A stretch of DNA of 64,000 nucleotides, from NCBI GenBank assembly GCA_025355165.1, contig JANYAD010000172.1:1-64000 (forward strand), written 5' to 3'. Shown here one piece after another: positions 1 to 8,902 of this stretch (position 1 is its first letter; every line of letters starts with the position of its first letter). The position numbers and the translations under genes were made by a program. The notes below the pieces were generated by a model. It was not told the origin of the DNA, made no database searches, and saw only the letters and a list, made by a program, of their open reading frames with translations. The stretch is from Gammaproteobacteria bacterium (lineage in GTDB: Bacteria > Pseudomonadota > Gammaproteobacteria > Steroidobacterales > Steroidobacteraceae).

Positions 1-561
1 CGCGACAAAGGAAATATTCAAGCGGGGCAGAGCGTCTTGATCAACGGCGCATCCGGCGGCGTCGGCACCTTCGCCGTGCAGATCGCCAAGGTGTACGGCG
101 CCAAGGTCACCGGTGTTTGCAGCACCCACAATGTAGAGCTGGTGAGATCCATCGGCGCCGATGAGGTCATCGATTACACCCGCGAGGATTTCACGAAAAA
201 CGGGCAACGATATGATTTAATCATCGACACCGTGGGGACGCACTCGCTGTCCGACTATCGGCGCGTGCTGAATCCGCATGGCGCCTTAATCACCGTGGGA
301 TCGGTGGACAAGGGCCACTGGCTGGGGCCCGTGTCCGGCCTCATCGAGGCGGAGCTTTATTCGCGCTTCGTCAGTCAGAAACTGGCTTTTCTGCTGGCGG
401 AGTTGAATCCGAAAGATCTCGATACCCTGCGCGACTGGATGCAGGCCGGGAAGATCACTCCGGTCATCGACCGGCGCTACGCTTTGAGCGAGGTCGCCGA
501 AGCGATTCGATACCTGGAACAGGGACACGCGCGCGGCAAAGTGATCGTTACCGTGGACTAG
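1..561 (+). CDS. Medium-chain zinc-type dehydrogenase / quinone oxidoreductase, C-terminal part (5' cut by window)
   Basis: The reading frame is open from base 1, so the N-terminal GroES-like domain lies outside the window. The visible 186 residues are the Rossmann half of an MDR-family NAD(P)H-dependent oxidoreductase: the glycine-rich NGASGGVGTFAVQIAK motif, then the typical TGVCST...GADEVIDYT stretch that contacts the cofactor phosphate or ribose, and a C-terminal GHARGKVIV segment. Members reduce quinones or enals with NAD(P)H in the cytoplasm. No catalytic zinc ligands can be judged because that half is missing. Family assignment is firm; the substrate is unknown. Confidence 0.9.
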   Translation, partial: RDKGNIQAGQSVLINGASGGVGTFAVQIAKVYGAKVTGVCSTHNVELVRSIGADEVIDYTREDFTKNGQRYDLIIDTVGTHSLSDYRRVLNPHGALITVGSVDKGHWLGPVSGLIEAELYSRFVSQKLAFLLAELNPKDLDTLRDWMQAGKITPVIDRRYALSEVAEAIRYLEQGHARGKVIVTVD

Positions 562-691
562 CAGTGGCGTCACCTCGCACAGCGGCGGCGCTCGCTTTCC
601 TGTGCAATGTCCTGAAGCTACTACATCCTGCGCCCATTGCGTTGCGGGTGCACTACAGAAGCGCTGGCTAAGCGCGGCACGGGGTCCGTGT

Positions 692-1150
692 TCACGCGTA
701 GGGCTCGCCGTCCTTGCGTGTAAATGCACCGCGGCCGGCCGGCACCTTCAGGTCGATATCGGAGTACTGGCATTCGTCATCTACGCGGCGCCCGCCTACC
801 TCCAATAGAACCGTTTCCCGATCCGAGCGATTCTGAAGATGATGGCCATCGGCAACGCCTGCTTTGAAGCCCGCACAGTCTCCAGCTCGCAATATTTCTT
901 CGCCCGAATCAGTCACCAGGACGAGTTCACCTTCCAGGATATAAATGAACTCATCTTCGGCGCTGTGCCAATGACGTTGACTCGACCAGGCGCCGGGCGC
1001 AAGGCGCGTCAAATTCACGCCGAACTGCGTCAGTCCGGCGAAATCGCCCAAGCGCTGGCGGGCGCGACCCGCCACCGGTGCATGGAAGGGGGCCGGATAG
1101 CGGGAGCCGGTGACCGTGTTTACTTGATTCCGGTCGATTTTGGCGGGCAT
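692..1150 (-). CDS. Cupin-domain protein
   Basis: A single-domain cupin of 152 residues. The first cupin motif is visible as RHWHSAEDEFIYILEGE (two His and a Glu as probable metal ligands), and the second as GDCAGFKAGVADGHHLQN with a further His. Such small cupins bind a divalent metal and act as sugar isomerases, dioxygenase-like enzymes or sensors; nothing here narrows the function. The ATG start has an AGGGG ribosome site about seven bases upstream. It is convergent with the preceding oxidoreductase and stands alone; bases 562-691 contain no gene. Confidence 0.8.
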   Translation of the reverse strand: MPAKIDRNQVNTVTGSRYPAPFHAPVAGRARQRLGDFAGLTQFGVNLTRLAPGAWSSQRHWHSAEDEFIYILEGELVLVTDSGEEILRAGDCAGFKAGVADGHHLQNRSDRETVLLEVGGRRVDDECQYSDIDLKVPAGRGAFTRKDGEPYA

Positions 1151-1303
1151 GTTTAACCCCTATGTTTAATCTTTTGAGGAGGCCCAGCGGCCGTACGGCA
1201 ATAGAATAGCGAAGCAGGAAAAGTTTGCGCATCTTACGCCGGCACTATTTGTTGGCAGCCGCGCTTCTGTCAAACTGCGATGCTGAGTTAATGGAGCCGC
1301 CAC

Positions 1304-1630
1304 ATGGATCGGGATCGCGAGATTATCGCAACAAATGCGTCATTAGAGGACGCCGCGCAAATGGCGCAGTTTTTGGCGCCCGTCCCCAATGCTGACAGCC
1401 TGCAGGCGCTGCTGTTGCAACGAAAGGTTGTTTCCACCCGCACCTACGACGATGAGGAGATGATCGCGCGGTTCGTGCGCAGCGACGGAAAAATGGTCGC
1501 CTGCTACACCGTGAAGGACGTCACCATCGATGAGGGTGAAATGATCGCTGCACAGTGCGAGCTGTTGGATGCATGGAATTTGGAGAGCTTTTCGCGCGCC
1601 GTGCACATTGCGCTAGATCCGGAGTTTTGA
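1304..1630 (+). CDS. Conserved-looking hypothetical protein
   Basis: A 108-residue acidic soluble protein with no recognised family. It has no signal peptide or membrane segment. It is supported as a gene by a GGAG ribosome site eight bases before the ATG, an uninterrupted frame with normal codon use, and a position between two genes on the other strand. The middle (RKVVSTRTYDDEEMIARFVRSDGK) looks like a beta-rich regulatory fold, but this is only an impression. Confidence 0.6.
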   Translation: MDRDREIIATNASLEDAAQMAQFLAPVPNADSLQALLLQRKVVSTRTYDDEEMIARFVRSDGKMVACYTVKDVTIDEGEMIAAQCELLDAWNLESFSRAVHIALDPEF

Positions 1631-1742
1631 GCGTGTCCCTGCGGCGCGCCAAGATCGATAGAATCAGAGTGGAGGCGGGTCTTACGAGGCGGAACGGCGA
1701 AAACGGACTGCGCCTGGGGTTGCAGGCATGGGGTCAAAACCG

Positions 1743-2135
1743 CTAGACCGTGACTTCGATGCGATTGCCGTCTCGATCCAACACGACACTCTCATAATAA
1801 CCGTCTCCCGTATGCCGCGGACCATCGAGGATGGTATGACCGGCTTTTTTTAGTCGGCTGGTCAACTCATCAACGCATTGCTCTGAGCCAACTGATACCG
1901 CGAGGTGTGTGAGGCCCATCCGCTGAGCACCCCGCTCCAGCACCACCGGAGCAATTTTCGAACTCTTCATCAATTCGATCCGAGCTCCGCCATCGAAGCT
2001 CAAGAAGCGCGATTCGTAGCCCCGCTTCGCGTTGATGTACATCGGTCCCGTGCGCGCGCCGAAGGACATTGCATAGAAGCTCACAAGCCGTTCGATATCC
2101 TCGGTCCAGAATGCGACGTGTTCGATTCGAAGCAT
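1743..2135 (-). CDS. VOC-family (glyoxalase/bleomycin-resistance-like) protein
   Basis: 130 residues, the usual size of a two-module VOC protein. It opens with MLRIEHVAFWTEDIERLVSFY, has MGLTHLAVSVGS at the start of the second module, and ends with the DRDGNRIEVTV strand. These carry the expected metal-ligand positions (His near the N-terminus, His in THLAV, Glu in IEV). The family includes lactoylglutathione lyases, fosfomycin-resistance thiol transferases and extradiol dioxygenases, and the substrate cannot be told here. The ribosome site is weak. It is divergent from the PspC gene. Confidence 0.85.
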   Translation of the reverse strand: MLRIEHVAFWTEDIERLVSFYAMSFGARTGPMYINAKRGYESRFLSFDGGARIELMKSSKIAPVVLERGAQRMGLTHLAVSVGSEQCVDELTSRLKKAGHTILDGPRHTGDGYYESVVLDRDGNRIEVTV

Positions 2136-2162
2136 GTGCCACTTTACGACATTTTATGCCTG

Positions 2163-2168
2163 TATAAT
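2163..2168 (+). promoter_or_regulatory. Candidate -10 box of the PspC/amidase operon
   Basis: A perfect TATAAT lies 40 bases before the PspC start codon, just after the divergent VOC gene's start. No good TTGACA-like box is seen at 16-18 bases upstream (CACTTT is the nearest), so it would be a weak or activated sigma-70 promoter. The call rests on the -10 match and position only. Confidence 0.35.
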
Positions 2169-2207
2169 GTCCGCGGGTTTGGCGAGCGCCACGAAAGAGG
2201 GATCGCG

Positions 2208-2528
2208 ATGACGCTGAGCGATGATCTGTCCAAACTAGAAGAGCTTCGCGGCCGCGGAACATTGACGGATGAAGAATTCGCGCGGGCGAAGGAGAGATTG
2301 TTAGGCGAGGGCGCCGCGCGTTCCGCCACGACGCCTCTCGTGGCAACGGTAAATTCTTTCCGGCGTAGCCGCAACGATCGGTGGATCGGCGGTGTTTGCG
2401 GCGGACTCGCGCGCGTCACGGGCCTGGAGTCTTGGGCGTGGCGGCTCATGTTTACCCTGTTCGTTCTTTGCGCAGGGACCGGACTGCTGGCGTATCTCCT
2501 TCTGCTGATCTTTGTTCCAAGCGAGTGA
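2208..2528 (+). CDS. SHOCT-like/PspC-domain membrane protein
   Basis: 106 residues. The N-terminal segment (LSKLEELRGRGTLTDEEFARAKERLL) matches the short helical SHOCT pattern, in which 'leaking' residues precede a TDEEF helix. The C-terminal half is a PspC domain: RRSRNDRWIGGVCGGLA, then a hydrophobic helix ending LLAYLLLLIFVPSE. PspC proteins sit in the inner membrane and take part in envelope-stress sensing. The frame is open further upstream into the divergent gene, but the ATG at 2208 has an AGAGGG ribosome site and follows the TATAAT box. Its TGA overlaps the amidase ATG (TGATG), so the two are probably translated together. Confidence 0.85.
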   Translation: MTLSDDLSKLEELRGRGTLTDEEFARAKERLLGEGAARSATTPLVATVNSFRRSRNDRWIGGVCGGLARVTGLESWAWRLMFTLFVLCAGTGLLAYLLLLIFVPSE

Positions 2529-4093
2529 TGGCGGCAGGTAGCGATTTTGGCAAAACATCACTGAGCCGTCGCACGGTGCTCGGCCTGGCGGCGGGCGCCA
2601 CCGCGAGCGCAGCCGCGCATGCATCCTCTCACCATTCAACCGCGGAGCGGCGCATGAACGAGTTGGTTTTGATGGACGCCACTGTTCTTACCTCGGCCAT
2701 TCATTCGCGCAAGGTTTCCTGCGTTGAAGTAATGAACGCGTATCTTGATCATATTGAGAGGCTCAACCCGACCGTCAACGCCATCGTTGCGCTCGAGGAT
2801 CGTGAGAAACTGGTGGCGCAAGCGCGCGAGCGCGATGCACAGCTCGGCCGCGGTGAGTCCATGGGACCGCTGCACGGCTTTCCGCACGCGGTCAAGGATC
2901 TGCAGGCGGTCAAGGGCATTCGCATGACCATGGGATCCCCCCTCCTTAAGGATTTTGTGCCCACGGCCGACGGACTGATGGTCGAGAGATTGCGTGACGC
3001 GGGGGCCATATTCATCGGCAAGACCAACACGCCTGAATTCGGCTTTGGCTCGCACACCTACAATCCGGTCTACGGCGCCACTCGAAATGCGTACGACCCT
3101 AGACTCTCCGCCGGCGGCAGCAGCGGCGGTGCGGCGGTATCGCTCGCACTTCGCATGCTACCCGTTGCAGACGGCTCGGATTACGGCGGGAGCCTGCGCA
3201 ATCCGGCTGGATGGAACAATGTCTTCGGGTTTCGCACCAGCATCGGGAGAATACCGACCGACACGCGCGACGTCTGGCTGCCCTCGATGGGCGTGACCGG
3301 TCCCATGGCCAGGAACGTCACAGACCTTGCCATGCTGCTGTCGGTGCAAGCGGGATTCGATGCACGGCTGCCACTTTCCCTGGACGGAGATGGGGCTCCG
3401 TTTCGGCGGCGATTGGAGACAAGTTTCAAGGGCAAACGCATCGCGTGGGGCGGAGATTTCAAGGGCTACACACCCTGCGAGCCCGGAGTTCTCGAAGTAT
3501 GCCGCGCCGCCCTAAAGAACTTTGAATCGCTCGGCTGCATCGTCGAGGAGGCGATACCGGATTTCGACCTGGAGGCCGTATGGCGAGCATTCATGCGTCT
3601 GCGCGGCTGGCAACAGGGAAGCCCGCTGCTTGCCTACTACAACGAGCGCGAAAAACGCGACCTGCTCAAACCGCAGACGATATTCGAAATCGAAATGGGG
3701 CTCAAGCAATCGGCTTACGACATCACGGCCGCCTCAGTGGTGCGCACCGAGTGGACGCGAGCGGTCCGCCGGTTTTTCGAGCGCTATGATTTTTTCGTGG
3801 CGCCGACGGCGCAGGTGTTCCCGTTCGATGTGAATGAGCATTGGCCGCAGGAAATCGCCGGTACGAAGATGGAGACCTACCACGAATGGATGAAGGCCGT
3901 TTGCCTTGTCACGATGTCGGGAAGTCCCGCGCTCGCCGCGCCGGCGGGTTTCAATAACAAGGGACTGCCGATCGGCATCCAGCTCGTTGCACCTAATCGA
4001 CAGGAATTCAGGTGCCTTCAATTGGCGTATGCCTACGAGAGCACCCTGGATCCGGCGCAGCACCGCTTACCGGGGCTACTTCGTCGACCCTAG
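2528..4093 (+). CDS. Tat-exported amidase (amidase signature family)
   Basis: 521 residues. The ATG overlapping the upstream stop is chosen because it gives a twin-arginine leader, SLSRRTVLGLAAG, at residues 11-23, followed by an alanine-rich cleavage region. The amidase-signature triad is present: Lys123 (AVKDL), cis-Ser198 (AGGSSGG) and nucleophile Ser222 (DYGGSLRNPA). The enzyme should hydrolyse an amide bond in the periplasm; the substrate is unknown. Translational coupling to a PspC protein is unusual for an amidase. The gene converges on the intradiol dioxygenase, and both stop codons share the palindrome CTAG at 4090-4093. Confidence 0.92.
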   Translation: MAAGSDFGKTSLSRRTVLGLAAGATASAAAHASSHHSTAERRMNELVLMDATVLTSAIHSRKVSCVEVMNAYLDHIERLNPTVNAIVALEDREKLVAQARERDAQLGRGESMGPLHGFPHAVKDLQAVKGIRMTMGSPLLKDFVPTADGLMVERLRDAGAIFIGKTNTPEFGFGSHTYNPVYGATRNAYDPRLSAGGSSGGAAVSLALRMLPVADGSDYGGSLRNPAGWNNVFGFRTSIGRIPTDTRDVWLPSMGVTGPMARNVTDLAMLLSVQAGFDARLPLSLDGDGAPFRRRLETSFKGKRIAWGGDFKGYTPCEPGVLEVCRAALKNFESLGCIVEEAIPDFDLEAVWRAFMRLRGWQQGSPLLAYYNEREKRDLLKPQTIFEIEMGLKQSAYDITAASVVRTEWTRAVRRFFERYDFFVAPTAQVFPFDVNEHWPQEIAGTKMETYHEWMKAVCLVTMSGSPALAAPAGFNNKGLPIGIQLVAPNRQEFRCLQLAYAYESTLDPAQHRLPGLLRRP

Positions 4094-4731
4094 GCTTGCA
4101 GCAGCACGATATCCCATTCAAAGCGCAATACGTCGGGCTCGGACGCTTCGACTTGTTTGCAGATCACGTTCGTCGGATCGCGATGCCGCCCTGACATGGT
4201 GGACATCAGGATGTCCTTGTCGTTGAGCGCTTCAGCCGGAAAGTACATTTGCGTGGCGAGCAGATAGTCGCCTGCGGCGACTTGGAAATGGATATGCGGC
4301 GCGCGCGTTCCGCCCGCTGGGTCGGGGTAAGGGCCGGGTTTGATGGTGCGGATTCGGTACGCACCGCCGGCAGCGGAATGCAGCAACGCAACGCCTTTGA
4401 AATTCGGATCCAGGGGCGCTGGATTACGGTCAATCGGATTCGTGTATCGACCTAGCGCGTTCGCCTGCCAGATTTCAATTTTGGCCTTAGGGATCGGCGA
4501 TCCGTCGACGCGCAATACGCGGCCGTTGAGTTCGATAATCTGTCCCGCCGCCCGCCCGGTCCGACCGGGAAGGCGTGTGAGATCAAAGTTATGTTCCGCG
4601 GGAGTGCGCACCGGAAAATAGGGGCCGAGGGTTTCCTGCGGAGTCGGCGCCAGAGATTCGGCGACGGCTGCGCCCGGCACAGCGATTATTCCGGCAAGAC
4701 CAGTTACCACTGTTCTACGTGATATGCCCAT
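4090..4731 (-). CDS. Intradiol ring-cleavage dioxygenase (protocatechuate 3,4-dioxygenase-like), Tat-exported
   Basis: 213 residues with a Tat leader (GISRRTVVTGLAG). The core matches intradiol dioxygenases: the four non-haem Fe(III) ligands are visible as Tyr96 (GRYTNP), Tyr135 (GPYPDP), His146 and His148 (RAPHIHF). The family opens catechol-type rings between the hydroxyls. The secreted members form a separate branch whose substrates are mostly unknown, and no ring-degradation genes lie nearby, so a role in a catabolic operon is not supported. The ATG has a good GGGAG site six bases upstream. Confidence 0.9.
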   Translation of the reverse strand: MGISRRTVVTGLAGIIAVPGAAVAESLAPTPQETLGPYFPVRTPAEHNFDLTRLPGRTGRAAGQIIELNGRVLRVDGSPIPKAKIEIWQANALGRYTNPIDRNPAPLDPNFKGVALLHSAAGGAYRIRTIKPGPYPDPAGGTRAPHIHFQVAAGDYLLATQMYFPAEALNDKDILMSTMSGRHRDPTNVICKQVEASEPDVLRFEWDIVLLQA

Positions 4732-5065
4732 AGAGTCTCCCTGATTGCTGTCGCATACAAACTTGGTAACTCGCCGTCGCAGCCTAAACCGATCGCTGCA
4801 AATTCAGAAATCAGTGCAGGAATGGCTCTCGCTTAGGGTCGTGGGGAAAAGCTGTGGCAGGCAACGTAACCCAGCCGAGTCATCGGTACAGGTTTCCATG
4901 AATGGAGTGAAATTCGGGTCATTTTTCACACCCCCGCAGCGGCATCCGCCGCTCTTGCGCCCAGTGCTTTGCATTTTCTCCCCCTTCAATGCTGCGGGCT
5001 CGATGCGGATGATTATACCCCCACGCGGGTAGCCTCATTGGCGGCCATGGAGGCCCGGATGCGAA
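4732..5065. other. Intergenic region, no gene seen
   Basis: 334 bases between the divergent start of the dioxygenase and the 3' end of the zinc-ribbon gene. It presumably carries the dioxygenase promoter. The frames across it give low-quality peptides with no ribosome site, and no strong hairpin or repeat was found. Confidence 0.6.
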
Positions 5066-5308
5066 CTACCGCAATGACAAATGTCCGCGCGGCTTATGTG
5101 GCGGGTAAGCTCGCCACGAACACTTTTTCTTGCCGCATTTGGAGCAGCGCAAGCGCTTGATGATGTCATCCAATCGAGCGTCCCATCCGCACAGCTTGCC
5201 GAGCGTATGCGGATCGGCATGGCGCTCATGACCGCACTCGCATTTCAACACCAACGTGTATTGTCCGAACTCATCGCTTAGCTTTTGAATTTGAAGTTCG
5301 CGCGGCAT
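5066..5308 (-). CDS. Small zinc-ribbon-like protein
   Basis: 80 residues from the ATG at 5308; the frame can extend 17 codons to a GTG at 5359, but neither start has a strong ribosome site. It contains LKCECGHER near the middle and LRCSKCGKKKCSW towards the end, giving CxC plus CxxCxxxxC pairs that would bind one zinc. Similar small proteins are usually uncharacterised and may bind nucleic acid or protein. It stands alone, with about 235 bases of empty sequence before the M23 gene. Confidence 0.6.
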   Translation of the reverse strand: MPRELQIQKLSDEFGQYTLVLKCECGHERHADPHTLGKLCGWDARLDDIIKRLRCSKCGKKKCSWRAYPPHKPRGHLSLR

Positions 5309-5594
5309 GCCGCGATTGTTGCCGCGCTCAGGTCCGCTCGTCCATCCAGTTCTGGGCACACGCTGGTACTGTATGTCATGGAAAACCTTCTCCCCATTAA
5401 GTTAAAAGAAGTACGCGAAGAAGGAGGATTGGCTGGTTTTGGGAACAAGTGCTATTCGAAGAACACCGTGCTATATCGTCAAGCGTGACGGGTCGGGGCT
5501 GCCGAGTGAGTCAGGCGATGTGTCTTCATCCTTGTCCAAACAGATGCGCTGCTGGCCGCGTTAGCGATGCGATCTAGCGCGGTGGAGGCAGATT

Positions 5595-6824
5595 ATGATG
5601 ACCACTAAGTCTAGAACGCGCGGGAATTCGTGGCCATTTGGGCTGGGCGCGCTTCTCTGGGGAGCTTTCGCCTGTGCTACCCCTGCAGCGGACCAAAGCC
5701 AAACGAGCCTCCGGGGTTGCAAGGCAGCCGATGCACCGCGGGCGGATCCGCTGCCGCCCGCCTCTGGCTTTCCGCTGCAGCTGGCGATGCGCGTGCCTTT
5801 CGAGCCTACCGCATTCCCGAGCGAGGGCCATGTCTATCTGATGTACGAGTTGCACTTCACGAACTTTGAAATGACCCCGGTGAGTGTGCGGCGGATTGAA
5901 CTCGTCGATGCCGATAAGAAAGACGCGCGGCCGATCGCCGCGCTGGAAGCGAGCGAGCTTAATGCCCTGATGCAGGTGGTCGGCTCGTGGCCTTCGGATG
6001 GAAACACCGATTCAGCCGAACTTCGTTCCGGTCAGAGCAAAGTCGTATTTGTTTGCATCGCCTTTAAGCGCGGAGCTCACATTCCGAATAATTTACGCCA
6101 CCGGGTATTGACCGGCGAGTCTGTGGTCGAAGGTGCAGTTGTGGGGACTCACGCCAATGAGCTGCGCGTACTCGGGCCGCCCGTGAGGGGAGCGGATTGG
6201 CTTGCATCCGATGGCCCCAGTAACGAGGAGAACAATCATCACCGGCGCGGTCTCCCCATCTTTGGTGGTCGCGCGCTCATTTCTCGACGCTATGCGATCG
6301 ATTGGCAGCAAAGCGAAAACGGATCGACGTTCTCCGGCAATGCGCTTGAAAAACATTCCTACTATTCTTACGACCAGCCAGTGCTCGCCGTCGCAGATGG
6401 CAGAATCGTTAAGGTGAGAGATGGTTTGCCGGAGAATGTGCCAGGGCACGACGAGGGATTTCACCCCGCGGTACCGCTAACCATGAAAACGCTTGCCGGT
6501 AATTTCGTCACGTTGGACCTCGGAAAAGGACAGTTCGCGCACTACCTGCACTTGAAACCCGGCACCTTGCGGGTGAAGGCGGGAGAGCGCGTGCGCGGGG
6601 GTCAAACATTGGCAAAAATCGGCAGTTCCGGCGATGCCCGAGAGCCTCATCTGCATTTCGAAGTTACTGATTCGCCGATCTTGATGCTGGGCGAGGGAGT
6701 GCCTTACTTGATTGACAGGTACCGTGTCAGATTGGCTGACGACTCCTGGGAGATGCGCACGCGGGAGCTCCCCATGCAAGACATGCTGATCGACTTTGGG
6801 CCCACAAGAGTTGAAAAAAAATAG
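5595..6824 (+). CDS. M23-family (LytM-type) peptidase, exported
   Basis: 409 residues: a hydrophobic leader (WPFGLGALLWGAFACATPAA), a beta-rich N-terminal domain of about 190 residues, then a C-terminal peptidase M23 domain. The HLHFEV motif (HxH pair) and the preceding GNFVTLDLGKGQFAHYLHL segment are intact. At the first zinc-ligand motif the sequence reads SRRYAIDW, with the Asp present but Arg where classical members have His, a pattern I recall from an exported subfamily. It would cleave peptidoglycan peptides or another periplasmic substrate, if active. A GGTGGAGG ribosome site precedes the tandem ATGs. Confidence 0.85.
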   Translation: MMTTKSRTRGNSWPFGLGALLWGAFACATPAADQSQTSLRGCKAADAPRADPLPPASGFPLQLAMRVPFEPTAFPSEGHVYLMYELHFTNFEMTPVSVRRIELVDADKKDARPIAALEASELNALMQVVGSWPSDGNTDSAELRSGQSKVVFVCIAFKRGAHIPNNLRHRVLTGESVVEGAVVGTHANELRVLGPPVRGADWLASDGPSNEENNHHRRGLPIFGGRALISRRYAIDWQQSENGSTFSGNALEKHSYYSYDQPVLAVADGRIVKVRDGLPENVPGHDEGFHPAVPLTMKTLAGNFVTLDLGKGQFAHYLHLKPGTLRVKAGERVRGGQTLAKIGSSGDAREPHLHFEVTDSPILMLGEGVPYLIDRYRVRLADDSWEMRTRELPMQDMLIDFGPTRVEKK

Positions 6825-6841
6825 CAATCGGATTCGGCGCG

Positions 6842-7120
6842 TTAGACGCTGGATTCGAGGCCCCGTATCGCCGTATTGATCGGAACGTGACGCGACAACC
6901 GTTTCCTTGACTTCGCATGCTGGCGGTACCACAGGGCCAGCGCAACGAGCGAGCCGCCGGGAAGTATCAGTTCTATGGCTGCATAGGGCGCAACATCCCG
7001 TAGTCGGGCAAGTCCCTGCGGGAAGAAAGCGATGAGTATCTGTACGGCACGTGCACACCGATCTCGAAGCCGCCCGACAACGTCATGGCAAGTTGATTCA
7101 GATGTCCCTTGGGTTGTCAC
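6842..7120 (-). CDS. Small conserved hypothetical membrane protein
   Basis: 92 residues from a GTG preceded by AGGAG at seven bases. A mostly helical N-terminus (VGRLRDRCARAVQILIAFF) is followed by a membrane segment, APYAAIELILPGGSLVALALWYRQH, and a basic tail. I recognise the general pattern as a conserved small inner-membrane protein of unknown function. It is convergent with the M23 gene, with 17 bases between the stops. Confidence 0.6.
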   Translation of the reverse strand: MTTQGTSESTCHDVVGRLRDRCARAVQILIAFFPQGLARLRDVAPYAAIELILPGGSLVALALWYRQHAKSRKRLSRHVPINTAIRGLESSV

Positions 7121-7350
7121 GTGCCGTCTCCTAATTCATTTGTTCCTGAACTAAAGACGAACCGCCCGTCAGCAAACAGACATTTGCGCAATAAAATGTT
7201 TCCTGCGACGCGCCGCCAAACGAATCGGGGCTGTCGGGGATTTCCAGCCGGTCATTAAACATTCACACAAAGCTCATATCGTAAAGACGCGACGCTGTTG
7301 CGACATCGAGCGCGACGCGCGTGGGGAACCGTCAATTGGGGGCTTAAACC

Positions 7351-8838
7351 ATGAAGCGATACATTTGTCTGTCTGCCGCGGCACTCATCGGCACTGCATC
7401 TGTGGCGCAAGCGCAGGTGGTCCAATGGACCCGCAATGGCGCGCCGAGCGAGACATACATTACGGGCGGTCCGTGGACCCTTGAGCAATCGGGGGCTGCC
7501 GTGGGGTTAAAGTCCGCGGGTTATTGCGACGAGAAGGGCAAACTAGTGCCCAATCCGGGCAACGAGCGCATGCAGCCTTATTATTTCCCGTTCATAAACG
7601 GCCATGGCAAGCATTTACAGGGGTATTTCGATTATCGGCCCAAGGACATCGACGAGGCGCTGGTGGCGGCTTCTTCCGATGATGGCGGCCATACCTGGAA
7701 TTTCCAGCAAGAAGTGTTGGAGCTGCGCTCTACCTGTCCCACGCAATTGCAAAAGGATCCTGACGGCGATAGCGACAATAAAAACAACGGCAATAACGAC
7801 GATAACGGCGATGATGACGGCCAAGGTCACGGGTTCGTGCTCTCGATTGGCGGTCATACTTATCTATACACTCTTGATCGCGCCAACAACCACATCGACG
7901 TCGACGATCTGTACATTCACGAGGTAACGCCGCAGCCCGGTCTGCCTTTGAATGGGGTTCCCGCGGTAAACGACGGGCCTACCGACGCGACCGCCTCCCA
8001 GCCGGAAAATGCATTCCACACTATCGGATTGATGAATCCCGATGGAATCTTGGGCGTGGTGCCCGGGAGCTGGCCGGTCAAGGTCATCTATGAACAGAAA
8101 ATCCTGAATGGCGATATCACGGGGAAAACTGCGTTTCCGGCGGCGCAGATTTGCAATACAGCGTGGGCGAATTACTACGCGACCAACCCATTCGGTACCG
8201 GGGCAAATGATGACATCACTTATCTGCGGCTCGCACAAACCACCGACGGAATTCATTTTGAGGATCTGGGTGCGCTGCAGGGCTTGAATGATCCAACCGA
8301 CGTCACCGCGCACGGGACGCGTTGGCTCGCCACCGCCGGGACCATTTTGAAATTTGAGGGCAGACAGGGATCTCGTCCCGCCTATGGGTTGCTCTTTTCC
8401 GGCGGCGGCTGCATCGACGGGGATTCGGACGCTTTCCACTACATCGGCTACGCCGAATCGAACGATTTGCTGCACTGGACCGTTATAAATGGCTTAAACA
8501 ACCCCATTTTGAGCACCAATCCCTACACCATCATGGTGGACGCCAGTGGTCTGCCCGTTCAGCCGGGCGCCACCGGGGGAACCAGTCTCACAGTACCATC
8601 GAGCCAGGCCGTCGGCGGCATCACAAGCGGCTTCTTTTCGGGCAGAGTCTACGCACCGAGCGCCACGCTGTATGGCGAGCATGATCTCACGGTATTCTTT
8701 GCCGGGTATCACACGCCGAAGCCCAAGAATGGATTGGGTGATTACCGCACCATCGGACGCATCAGCCTGCATTCGAGTGCGGCCATGGCCGATGCCAGCA
8801 CGAATGTACACACAGGCGGGGAGGATGAGCGCGATTAG
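7351..8838 (+). CDS. Secreted beta-propeller protein with an Asp/Asn-rich insert
   Basis: 495 residues with a clear Sec signal (MKRYICLSAAALIGTASVAQA). The body resembles five-bladed propellers of the glycosidase type: an Asp-box-like ASSDDGGHTW near residue 110, repeated TTDGIHFEDLG- and SNDLLHWTVI-type blade strands, and a final FFAGYH strand. Residues from about 135 to 155 form a hydrophilic run of Asp, Asn and Gly that resembles calcium-binding loops. No catalytic acid can be assigned with confidence. It could bind or cleave a glycan outside the cell; the function is unknown. Confidence 0.75.
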   Translation: MKRYICLSAAALIGTASVAQAQVVQWTRNGAPSETYITGGPWTLEQSGAAVGLKSAGYCDEKGKLVPNPGNERMQPYYFPFINGHGKHLQGYFDYRPKDIDEALVAASSDDGGHTWNFQQEVLELRSTCPTQLQKDPDGDSDNKNNGNNDDNGDDDGQGHGFVLSIGGHTYLYTLDRANNHIDVDDLYIHEVTPQPGLPLNGVPAVNDGPTDATASQPENAFHTIGLMNPDGILGVVPGSWPVKVIYEQKILNGDITGKTAFPAAQICNTAWANYYATNPFGTGANDDITYLRLAQTTDGIHFEDLGALQGLNDPTDVTAHGTRWLATAGTILKFEGRQGSRPAYGLLFSGGGCIDGDSDAFHYIGYAESNDLLHWTVINGLNNPILSTNPYTIMVDASGLPVQPGATGGTSLTVPSSQAVGGITSGFFSGRVYAPSATLYGEHDLTVFFAGYHTPKPKNGLGDYRTIGRISLHSSAAMADASTNVHTGGEDERD

Positions 8839-8902
8839 CGCTGGGGGACTGATCCCTGGTACGTCGGCGCGCTTGAAGCGCCTGCGCTACCGTAATTTCC
8901 GA

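Noticed and set aside
4745..5032. 95-codon plus-strand frame in the 4.7-5.0 kb gap
   Set aside because: No ribosome site; composition like non-coding sequence.
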